Shown here piece by piece: positions 19,080 to 27,502 of a DNA stretch of 64,000 bases. This stretch comes from an uncultured Muribaculaceae bacterium (GTDB taxonomy: Bacteria; Bacteroidota; Bacteroidia; Bacteroidales; Muribaculaceae). Position 1 is the stretch's first letter, and the number at the start of each line of letters is the position of its first letter. Where the stretch lies: the NCBI GenBank assembly GCA_947179295.1, contig CAMXAZ010000005.1, positions 23,721 to 87,720 on the forward strand. The letters run 5' to 3'. Under the pieces are notes generated by a model, which was not told where the DNA came from, made no database searches, and saw only the letters and a program-made list of their open reading frames with translations. The position numbers and the translations under genes were made by a program.

Positions 19080-19513
19080 TCAGCGGATTTTTCCGGTGGG
19101 CACGAGGGATATCAGGAATATAGTATTATCTTTGCAAAATGAAACCAGACCAACTACTCAGATCCATCCTCCCCGAAGTCCTGATAGACAACTTCGACAT
19201 TGACCGCTTTGAAAAAAGCGATACCCGCTTCGATATATGGCTTGATGAGAAGAATGAACAGCTTAGCGAAGATAAGTACAATAAAAACATAATCTCCTAT
19301 GGTTTTGGAGATTACCGTACCATACAGGACTATCCCATAAGGGGGCGTGCCACATACCTGCATGTGCGGAAGCGCAAGTGGCTGGACAAGTCCACCGGCG
19401 AGATATTCAGTTATGAGTGGGATGTATCCGAGTTCGACGGCACAAGGCTTAACGCCGAGTTCGTCGCTTTTTTAAAAGAGGGAGATTGAAAGCACCCCGG
19501 TCAGCATCTCCAC
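19080..19513 (+). mobile_element. Truncated ISAon1-like insertion sequence (left end + orfA)
   Basis: Terminal-type repeat TCAGCGGATTTTTCCGGTGGGCACGA.. shared with 27053, then orfA. orfB is cut after about 12 codons (ESTPVSISTPYK*). Confidence 0.65.
19139..19489 (+). CDS. ISAon1-family transposase N-terminal region protein
   Basis: MKPDQLLRSILPEVLIDNFDIDRFEKSDTRFDIWLDEKNEQL...GFGDYRTIQDYPIRGRATYLHVRKRKWLDKSTGEIFSYEWD, recognised as this family's first ORF. Confidence 0.7.
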   Translation: MKPDQLLRSILPEVLIDNFDIDRFEKSDTRFDIWLDEKNEQLSEDKYNKNIISYGFGDYRTIQDYPIRGRATYLHVRKRKWLDKSTGEIFSYEWDVSEFDGTRLNAEFVAFLKEGD

Positions 19514-19515
19514 TC

Positions 19516-19965
19516 CCTATAAATAAATTTGCCATTTGGCATCCAAATGGTATGCTTAGATACCCCAAAAGTATTCTTATTGGGCTTTCTCACTATATGA
19601 GAAATCTTGAGGCGATACGGAATATGATTGTTCCCTCTAATAAATTTAAGGCAGAGCTTTTTGAGAAGATAATATTTGAGCCTAATACAATTAATAACAC
19701 TTGGATAAATCATATCTTCTTCAAAGAGTTATTTATCGTTGGCCTATCTTTAGATACTGACGAAGTTCTTCTTCGTTGGCTTCTATTAGAACGAGCAAAG
19801 TTATTCTCTCTATATCCAATGATGCATAAAGATGGTTGGTACATTGTTACAAATAGAGACTACCATAGATTAACACATGGCAAAAAATTCTTCTTGAAAA
19901 GCATCGGATTTAATATAATTACTATGGATGGCTACCAGGCAATGTATAATGCATTTTCAGAATAA
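19516..19965 (+). pseudogene. 5'-truncated SIR2-like protein remnant
   Basis: IWHPNGMLRYPKSILIGLSHYMRNLEAIR...WINHIFFKELFIVGLSLDTDEVLLRWLLLERAKLF resembles the C-terminal half of SIR2-like folds; N-terminal half absent, IS sequence directly upstream. Confidence 0.5.
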
Positions 19966-20012
19966 TACTTACATTAACGAACTTATATACTTAGAGGGCT
20001 TCGGCACCAACC

Positions 20013-20152
20013 TCCAGTTCAATCCGATACAGGCTTCCTTTATAGGCATCCGCCGTCTTCACCTATTACGGTTGCGTTATTTATGGCAGTTGTCAGTTTG
20101 TTGTCAGCCAAGAGGATAGCAGCCCAGTTTTCTTTTGAGAGATATGATTATT
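20013..20152 (-). pseudogene. Detached second copy of the rloB 3' tail
   Basis: Minus-strand *SYLSKENWAAILLADNKLTTAINNATVIGEDG aligns to *SYLSKENWVATLLADNKLTTTINNATAIGEEG downstream of the RloB ORF. Confidence 0.7.
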
Positions 20153-20194
20153 GCAGTTGAAGTTGGATGAGTTTGGTACTGACCGCATATTTAA

Positions 20195-23100
20195 TTATTC
20201 TTCTTTTAGTAATTGCTCATGCAACCAAGATTCAAAAGGTGTAGGATTTCCAATCTTATTATACACCAATTCCATATTCTGCTTAGTAATAAGAGTATTA
20301 GTATGCGCATACCCCAACTTGGATAATCTAATTTTATACGATTCTAAAAACCATTGTAACGCAGTATCATACATCATTTTCTCTTCATAAACTGCACCCA
20401 GATTATTAAAGGCACTTGCCGTATCTGGATGATTACGTCCTAATACTTCTTTCTGAATGTCTAATGCCTTTTGAAAATTATCTAATGCGGAATCATAATC
20501 TCCCATATTATACAAAGCAGAGCCAATATTTGTGTATATCATTGCAATATCCGGATGTTTATCTTTAAATATTTTTTTGCAAATTTCTAAAGCTTTGTCA
20601 TAATACATCAAAGCAGTATCATACAAGCCTTTGTCGTCAAAAACAACACCCAGATTCATATATGTGTTTGCTGTATCAGGATGTTCATCTCCTAAGACTC
20701 TCACCTGAATACTCAATGCTTTCTCGTAATATTCCTTAGCAATGTCATAATTACATTTCTCAGATAAAACATTGGCTATGTTATTGTAATTACTAGCCAA
20801 TTCTAGATGATTTTCTCCAAATACATTTTTCCTAATTTTTAATGCAGTACAGTAATATTCTAATGCCATATCGTTTTCTCCTTTACTATAATAAGCCATT
20901 CCTATGTCGTTATAAGTAGTAGCTGTAAATGGATGTTTTTTGCCCAACCATTTTTCACGAATTTTTAATGCCTTGAAAAAATAATCTAAGGATGAGTCAT
21001 ATTCACCCTGATTGTAATATATAAAACCAATATTGTTGTATATAGTCGCTGCATGAATACTTTCGGAGCCTTCAACATTATTAATATTAATCTTAACACC
21101 CTTATAAATATGCAATGCTAATCTGTTATACATTAAAGCACTTTCATATTTGCCCTGATCTACAAGAATCCTGGCGATATTTTTGCAGATGGATGCTGTA
21201 TAGGGATGGTCAAGTAAGAATTCTTTTTCCTGTATGTTTAAAGCCTTTTCACAGAATTCCAAAGCTTTATTGTAATGTCCCAAATTGCAATGGAGAAACC
21301 CAACATCGTTATATGCTATGGCAGTGGGTTGAGTTTCACCAAATAAATTCTGTTGAATAGTTAATGCCTTTTGATAGAATTCTAAAGAACGGGTGTAATT
21401 AGCCAATTCATTAAACCCCCATCCTAAAAAATTTAAAAGATTGGCAACCGCTTCTGTCGATTTATTAGCTGATACATGTTGCACAATGGAAATGATATGA
21501 GGTGATAATACATTGAATATATTCAACGATTCGGCTGTTGAAAAATCTTCGAATCTCAATTCATCAGCGATCATCACACATGATGCGACATATTCTTCCC
21601 GCTCACTTGTATTTAGAGATTTTCTTATAACTTCCTGCGTAAGAGGATGAATGTTTATATTATTTCCAATCAAACTTATCAAAGAATATTCCGTCAATTC
21701 TGATAAAATTTTTTCGTATTCACGTTCATTATTAACCTTTTTTTGTAATAATGGGAATAAACTCAACTGCTTATTTTTATCTGTAAACCAACAACGATTA
21801 ATATTATTGGAAGCGAAGAATGAGCATATATTCAACAACAATTTCGACTCCTCTTGCTCTAACATTCGTAAAGATAGGTTATATGTTGCTCCTACAGCAA
21901 GCGTACCATCTTCATGGTTACCTTTTTTCAGTGTATCTAGTACCCCATATGTATCCAATTCATTAATATATTCTTTGTAAGTAATATTTTGTTGCCGGAT
22001 AAATGCAGCGGCCTGCTCCAAAGCCAAAGGCAAACGTCCCAGAGCCTCTATTATATCATTGGCGTAGCCATCTGGCTTATGCTTTACATGAGTATCGAAA
22101 AATTCCAATGCTTCATTTGTACTAAAAACACCAACATCTATTTTATTTTCAATGGGTAAATTTTGTTTCCGTGAAGTAATGAGCAAATGCCGCATTCCTG
22201 ATACAAAATCTGTGTCGAAAGATACTAAATCCTTTATATGTTCATAATGTTCTACATTATCAAGAATAAATAACCATGAGTCATTCTCTTGCATCCACTT
22301 TCTTACAACATGTAGAATAAGTACTTGATCTTTTTCATTGCAATTTACCAATCCTTTTTCTACTGCAAATCGGAAAATCTCTGCTTGAACATATTCTTTA
22401 GAAATAGCCCGAAAAAAATATGTACCAGACTGATATTTGTTTTTATGAAATTTTTCATACTCACAGGCTATTCTGGTCTTACCAACCCCTCCTGATCCAA
22501 TAAGAGCCGTTACAGAAAAAAATTTTGTACATAGGAATTCCTCCAACTCTGTTTGAATCATTTCTCTGGTTACATATTCGGAATTATACTCAATACTATT
22601 TAGTAAGGACTCATTTTTATGCTTTAGTAACTCGTCTAAAATAATTTTGATAGATTCAAATTTTCCATCTGGAAAGAAAATGGGAAATATTTGATGTTGC
22701 TCTAATTCTGCTCTCCTAGATTGTTCATTTTCTTTACTACACCCTAATATGGCATAATGAAACATGCCTGAATTCGTAAGCTTAGTCCATAGTTTTATTG
22801 ATTCATCCATCTCATTTTCAGATAGTCTTAGGGAACTGCCCAGAAATAGGAAACTAAATCCCTTATAGAATTCAGAAAGAGTTTTTACAAGTGGAGAATT
22901 ATTTTTATAGTATGCTTCATTATAAGATTTACCTGTGAATATTATTTTTTCAGGATCAGAGACACAACCATGAATCTTATAAATAAGATGTTTTCTTTCT
23001 TTATTTACATTTTGCAGCAATGATACATTATCTGGCAAAGAAACTGGAAGCGAAAACCGATGTACTGCCTCAAGTATTTTATCAAAGTTAGTTGTAATAA

Positions 23101-23479
23101 TTGGTCCGTTAAATAAATAAGGAATAACGGATACAGCTTGCTTATGCGCCTCGCGCTTTTTTATTACATTTTCCCACCAATCATCATCCTTGTCATAGTA
23201 AAATGTTTGTTTAAAAATCTTATAAAACTTCTCTTTGCCTAGTTGTCTTTCAATTTCATCCGCTGCTTCCAATAGATTATCTGTCCGAAAACTTTTATCA
23301 GGACATTCGGCTTTTAAGTCATCAATAAAACCCTGCCAGGAAGGCAAACCCACAAATAAGGATAACCCTGCACCAATAAATGGTACAACATTACCACTCT
23401 TGCACAAATTAGCCAACTTGTTGAAATTCTCCTCATTATGAGGGAAATCGTTTGACTTTATAATATCATTTATTGTCAT
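20195..23479 (-). CDS. SIR2 - NB-ARC/STAND NTPase - TPR repeat protein (NLR-like antiphage candidate)
   Basis: N-term SIR2 (VVPFIGAGLSLFVGLPSW, ITTNFDKILE, IYKIHGCVSDPEKIIFT); central P-loop ALIGSGGVGKTRIA and WLFILDNVEH; C-term multiple 42-aa TPRs (kinesin-light-chain type). Confidence 0.85.
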   Translation of the reverse strand: MTINDIIKSNDFPHNEENFNKLANLCKSGNVVPFIGAGLSLFVGLPSWQGFIDDLKAECPDKSFRTDNLLEAADEIERQLGKEKFYKIFKQTFYYDKDDDWWENVIKKREAHKQAVSVIPYLFNGPIITTNFDKILEAVHRFSLPVSLPDNVSLLQNVNKERKHLIYKIHGCVSDPEKIIFTGKSYNEAYYKNNSPLVKTLSEFYKGFSFLFLGSSLRLSENEMDESIKLWTKLTNSGMFHYAILGCSKENEQSRRAELEQHQIFPIFFPDGKFESIKIILDELLKHKNESLLNSIEYNSEYVTREMIQTELEEFLCTKFFSVTALIGSGGVGKTRIACEYEKFHKNKYQSGTYFFRAISKEYVQAEIFRFAVEKGLVNCNEKDQVLILHVVRKWMQENDSWLFILDNVEHYEHIKDLVSFDTDFVSGMRHLLITSRKQNLPIENKIDVGVFSTNEALEFFDTHVKHKPDGYANDIIEALGRLPLALEQAAAFIRQQNITYKEYINELDTYGVLDTLKKGNHEDGTLAVGATYNLSLRMLEQEESKLLLNICSFFASNNINRCWFTDKNKQLSLFPLLQKKVNNEREYEKILSELTEYSLISLIGNNINIHPLTQEVIRKSLNTSEREEYVASCVMIADELRFEDFSTAESLNIFNVLSPHIISIVQHVSANKSTEAVANLLNFLGWGFNELANYTRSLEFYQKALTIQQNLFGETQPTAIAYNDVGFLHCNLGHYNKALEFCEKALNIQEKEFLLDHPYTASICKNIARILVDQGKYESALMYNRLALHIYKGVKININNVEGSESIHAATIYNNIGFIYYNQGEYDSSLDYFFKALKIREKWLGKKHPFTATTYNDIGMAYYSKGENDMALEYYCTALKIRKNVFGENHLELASNYNNIANVLSEKCNYDIAKEYYEKALSIQVRVLGDEHPDTANTYMNLGVVFDDKGLYDTALMYYDKALEICKKIFKDKHPDIAMIYTNIGSALYNMGDYDSALDNFQKALDIQKEVLGRNHPDTASAFNNLGAVYEEKMMYDTALQWFLESYKIRLSKLGYAHTNTLITKQNMELVYNKIGNPTPFESWLHEQLLKEE

Positions 23480-23483
23480 AGTA

Positions 23484-24755
23484 TCATATAATATATTCTG
23501 TTATATTTCCCCAAATATCGGGATCCTTGCTTTTCATTTCAAGTAACTTGGCATAAAATTTATCTTCATCAGCGAAGGGAATTAAATCTTTTTGTGTAGG
23601 CAGTCCTTCAAGATCGAAGTCAGAAGAAAAACGAACTTGTAAAGCAATGTATGCGGCAGGTTCATTGATATTGAACATATTTGTCCCAAATTGCTGGCAC
23701 GTTTGTCTCAGAGGTCGTAATGGCTCTAAATGAGAAAAAACATCAAACTTTCGTATGATATCATTTGAAGTCATTATATCAGAGGGAAAACAGAAAACAT
23801 ACACAACCGATTGTGAGATATCATCAACCGGCTTGTATGTGGCTACCTTTTTAATTCTATCTATTTCGACATATTTGTTGAGTGCAAAAAACATAGCTGT
23901 AGCCAAATCGAATGTTATATCGAGGCATGGGGTACTAAATCCATAATGTTGTTCAAGATAGTACATATCAGGGCTGTTGTACGGGTTTATTTTATGAGCC
24001 TGCCAACGCTTGAAGTATTCTTGATTTTCCGGTTCAGGAAAATCTTCCAGATCACTTAATGTATGAATTCCATACTTATTGTAATTTTTTGCGGATAAAT
24101 TTCGAAAATCTTTAATTCCGTCATAAATAATATCATCCGCATGTATTGTCTGAAAAATACTACGTGAACTATATGAAATTCGTTTCATATAGTCATTTCG
24201 AAATCCCCTCCAATGAGATGGCATTAAAGATCTTTCTTCACCATTAGAATTGCTAATCCATGGATTGAGAAATTTTCTTTTAAATGTAAAAATAGAGTTT
24301 TCTCCTCTATAAGCCCATCTATTAGATAACTCCGGATTAAATTTTGAAATAAATTTATCGATCTGGATCTTAGCATCTGCGATTGATTTGACTTCTATTG
24401 ATTGGATGCCTCTGGGTCTAAAGATTTGGGTATTATTTTGTAAATTTTTTTTTAGAACCTCAATACTTATAGAATAGCGGCGTCCGTAGAAACTATCATA
24501 TATAATTTCATCAGATTGGTTCATCATATAATATCCAGATGAAATTATATCATTAATAATCTCATCATACATTCCAATGGATCGTAATTTTTCCTGCAAT
24601 AAAGCACGCCATTTTTCAGTACATCTTTCAAAAGTCTCTATACTCATTTTTGTGAACTTTGATATATCCTTTAATAACTTACACATTTCAACAATCTGTG
24701 TATTCAGTCCATTATATTGGTCTGCTATATCCCAGATTGCAATATCTAGCACCAA
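23484..24755 (-). CDS. FRG domain-containing protein
   Basis: RWAYRGEN..FTFKRKF, YLEQHYGFSTPCLDITFDLATAMFFALN match the FRG-domain signature; 4 nt upstream of the SIR2-STAND-TPR gene. Confidence 0.75.
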   Translation of the reverse strand: MVLDIAIWDIADQYNGLNTQIVEMCKLLKDISKFTKMSIETFERCTEKWRALLQEKLRSIGMYDEIINDIISSGYYMMNQSDEIIYDSFYGRRYSISIEVLKKNLQNNTQIFRPRGIQSIEVKSIADAKIQIDKFISKFNPELSNRWAYRGENSIFTFKRKFLNPWISNSNGEERSLMPSHWRGFRNDYMKRISYSSRSIFQTIHADDIIYDGIKDFRNLSAKNYNKYGIHTLSDLEDFPEPENQEYFKRWQAHKINPYNSPDMYYLEQHYGFSTPCLDITFDLATAMFFALNKYVEIDRIKKVATYKPVDDISQSVVYVFCFPSDIMTSNDIIRKFDVFSHLEPLRPLRQTCQQFGTNMFNINEPAAYIALQVRFSSDFDLEGLPTQKDLIPFADEDKFYAKLLEMKSKDPDIWGNITEYII

Positions 24756-24777
24756 AATTTATATAACAGAAAATATC

Positions 24778-25356
24778 TCAAGAATTAAGCAATGTAAATA
24801 GTTTGTGGAGGTTGGAGTATGATTCGCCTTCTTCACCGATGGCAGTTGCGTTATTTATGGTTGTGGTCAGTTTATTATCAGCCAAGAGTGTTGCAACCCA
24901 GTTTTCTTTTGAAAGATATGATTACTGCTTGCTGAAAGTGAGTAGATAACGATGCAGGGCTGCTACTACATCATCAGACGTTGCGAAGTAACGGTTTGTG
25001 TTGAGGTAATGGAGTAGGAACCAGAATTCAATAGATGGCATACTTTCGCAGATGATTACTGAGGGGTTATTGACATAACGCTGGCGCATCGCATCAAATT
25101 TGGCGTTGTCTGCTTGGTGTATGCGCGTTACGTCCACATCAAATACACATACGGCAATACCGTCATCAGCAAGCACTCGCTCGACCTGACGCTGAATATC
25201 ATCAATATTCTGGTCGGCAAAGTTTCGTGGCTTGCATACATAGTTATACCCATTTAGGCGTTTCAAATCCGTGAAATAGAAACGCTCAGTTGCGCCCTCG
25301 CCTATGATTGTAATCGCGGGATTTTTGAGCTTACGCTCCTTAATTCTTCTTGCCAT
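24778..25356 (-). CDS. RloB-like protein; ORF interrupted by in-frame TAA at 24922-24924
   Basis: ITIIGEGATERFYF, VFDVDVTR, PSIEFWFLLHYLNTNRYF typical of RloB. Past the TAA the same frame continues 47 codons (SYLSKENWVATLLADNKLTTTINNATAIGEEGESYSNLHKLFTLLNS) to TGA at 24778. Confidence 0.75.
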
Positions 25357-25358
25357 AA

Positions 25359-26540
25359 TTACAATACGTTGGGAAGTGCGCCGAAACGACCGTTCATATA
25401 TGCGCGGTGGATGGATGATAGTTTGTTCAGTCCCTTGAAATCAACGAGAGAGAATAATTGGGAACTGCCGTCTTTGCCTTTCTCCGTAAACCACACTGAA
25501 TCCTTTCCAAAAATGTCATCAATATCTTTCAGTATTGGATCATAGTGGGTAGATACAAGTAGCTGCGACTGATTTTCGGGAGTATTGACAAACTTTAAGA
25601 GAATATACTCCATAAGATTGGGGTGCATCGACGCCTCAATCTCATCAATACACAGGAATGCCTGACGATTCAGTTGTTCATATATCATAGACTCCAGTTC
25701 GACCATGCGCTTGGTGCCGGTACTCTGGCAAGCCTCCGGGAGAATATAGTCCTGCGTTCCGCCGGCATTCTCAACCTTATGCCCAAATAGAGCCGCCATC
25801 TTCTGGATTTTAATGTCAGAAATATTGAAGTCAGCCTCCTTTGCGAATTGCAGTAGATACTCACGGAAATCCTCGCTGTCAGCAATATGCTTCTTTGCGT
25901 CATTTGATAGCATCGAGAGTGAACCACTTTGCAATGGCAGAATACGGTTGTCAATCCATCGGCGCATATTGTCAAGATAGGCAACTGAGACATTTACTTT
26001 CTTTAATGTAGCCAGTAAAGACATATTACGAAGACAGTTCATAGTCATAACATCCACCTCTGCCTGCGAAAGTTTTACAACAGCCGGATTGAAATTCAAT
26101 TTGGATACACCTTCGACATCCTCACGGCAGAATACTTTTGTCGGGCGATTGGTGAGATATACAAATAGCGACTCGTGGCAAACCTTTTCGGGATTTACTT
26201 TTAGCTTATACCAGTAGCGGAGTCCATCGGCATAGAATTTTAATTCAAATTCGGTATCGAAAGAAAGAGCATCTTCCCTTAATAGGAATGGCTGTACATC
26301 AGTACCGTCATCATTTGTAGAAGGAAGTGTATTCCAGAAACGACGCAGGAACTTGACGGCATCAAGTAGATTTGACTTACCGCTTGCATTTGCGCCAAGC
26401 ACAACGGCAAAGCGCAACAGTTTAACTCCATCGGGCATTACGACCACGCTATTGTAGCGATCATCTTCCGACGGTTCAAAACTCAGCTCCACTTCATCAC
26501 GAAATGACTTGAAATTTCGTATTTTCAGCTCTTGTATCAT
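25359..26540 (-). CDS. RloA-like AAA15/AAA21 ATPase
   Basis: MIQELKIRNFKSFRDEVELSFEP, VLGANASGKSNLLDAV, FLCIDEIEASMHPNLMEYIL, LLVSTHYD; RloB partner 2 nt downstream. Confidence 0.85.
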   Translation of the reverse strand: MIQELKIRNFKSFRDEVELSFEPSEDDRYNSVVVMPDGVKLLRFAVVLGANASGKSNLLDAVKFLRRFWNTLPSTNDDGTDVQPFLLREDALSFDTEFELKFYADGLRYWYKLKVNPEKVCHESLFVYLTNRPTKVFCREDVEGVSKLNFNPAVVKLSQAEVDVMTMNCLRNMSLLATLKKVNVSVAYLDNMRRWIDNRILPLQSGSLSMLSNDAKKHIADSEDFREYLLQFAKEADFNISDIKIQKMAALFGHKVENAGGTQDYILPEACQSTGTKRMVELESMIYEQLNRQAFLCIDEIEASMHPNLMEYILLKFVNTPENQSQLLVSTHYDPILKDIDDIFGKDSVWFTEKGKDGSSQLFSLVDFKGLNKLSSIHRAYMNGRFGALPNVL

Positions 26541-26751
26541 TTCCGATGCTATTTAACGATGCAAATATAGCAAAATTTCGGCGCACTACAAAATCAAAAC
26601 CGAGACTTTGAAGATTTTAATGCTGATTTTGGAGCATTTTACACTAATCGTTAAATTAAATAGTAGTGTTTTAGACTGCTTAAATTATTCATTTCAATTA
26701 AAAGCCACTATTTTTAACATGGTAAATGGTGTCCGAACCAATAAAAATGAC

Positions 26752-27008
26752 TATCTTTGCAGTGTGAAAGGGGTATCCCTATCGCCTTTCGGGACAGAGG
26801 TCTTGGTCGTAACCACATGGCAAATCATAGCGAAACGCTGAAATAATGCCGTGTGCAATTCGTGGACATAGAATAGGACACGAATGATAAAAACATTGAC
26901 AATCAACCCAGTTGAGTAAAAATATGTAATCCCCCGGCGGAGATCACAACAAGATTTATCAAATCGAAGAAAACCTCTGAAAATCAACAACTTTAGGAGG
27001 TTTTACTT
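26752..27008 (+). ncRNA. Candidate intergenic structured RNA (unassigned)
   Basis: -7 motif TATCTTTGC at 26752-26760; hairpins GAAAGG/CCTTTC, CACATGGCA..AGCG-AAA-CGCT..TGCCGTGTG, ATTCGTG/CACGAAT; terminator-like AAAACCTC/GAGGTTTT + T-rich; no convincing ORF. Confidence 0.45.
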
Positions 27009-27052
27009 TTTGCTTCCTACCCCAAATCGGCGCAATATATGGCAATATCGGG

Positions 27053-27362
27053 TCAGCGGATTTTTCCGGTGGGCACGAAGGGGATGTCAGGAGTATAGTG
27101 TAGCCAGTCTGCACATAAAGAACTTGATGTCGCCGACACCCCGGAACTGTGTTCTGAACGCCTTGATTTTGGCATTGAAGGATTCTGCCGAGGCATTTGT
27201 GAGCCGTCGTTCGAAATAGCTGATTATTGTGATGTCGTGGTTCTCGAAGGTCTCCAGGACCTTGTTGAATTCATCATTCCCAAAGGCCTCCACTTCGTTG
27301 TACCATCTGGCGAGATTCAGCCTGGCGACTCCTGCGGAAGTTTTCTCGTTGAATATGTCCAC
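27053..27362 (-). mobile_element. ISAon1-like IS remnant (transposase C-terminus and end)
   Basis: Minus-strand ARWYNEVEAFGNDEFNKVLETFENHDITIISYFERRLTNASAESFNAKIKAFRTQFRGVGDIKFFMCRLATLYS; IS end sequence shared with 19080. Confidence 0.7.
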
Positions 27363-27502
27363 AAGCTTGAGCCAATAAAATCACGATCTACAGCTGTCTG
27401 ATTTGGCATGATCTACAAAATCAGCCATCGCAGAAACAGATCATAACCTCTAAACGCTGATGATCGCTGCTGAAGTCACAATTTCACACGAGCAAGCCTT
27501 TT

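Noticed and set aside
20195-21420. Regular approximately 126-bp repeats considered as a DNA-level tandem repeat
   Set aside because: They correspond to 42-aa TPR units of one protein and are diverged at the nucleotide level.
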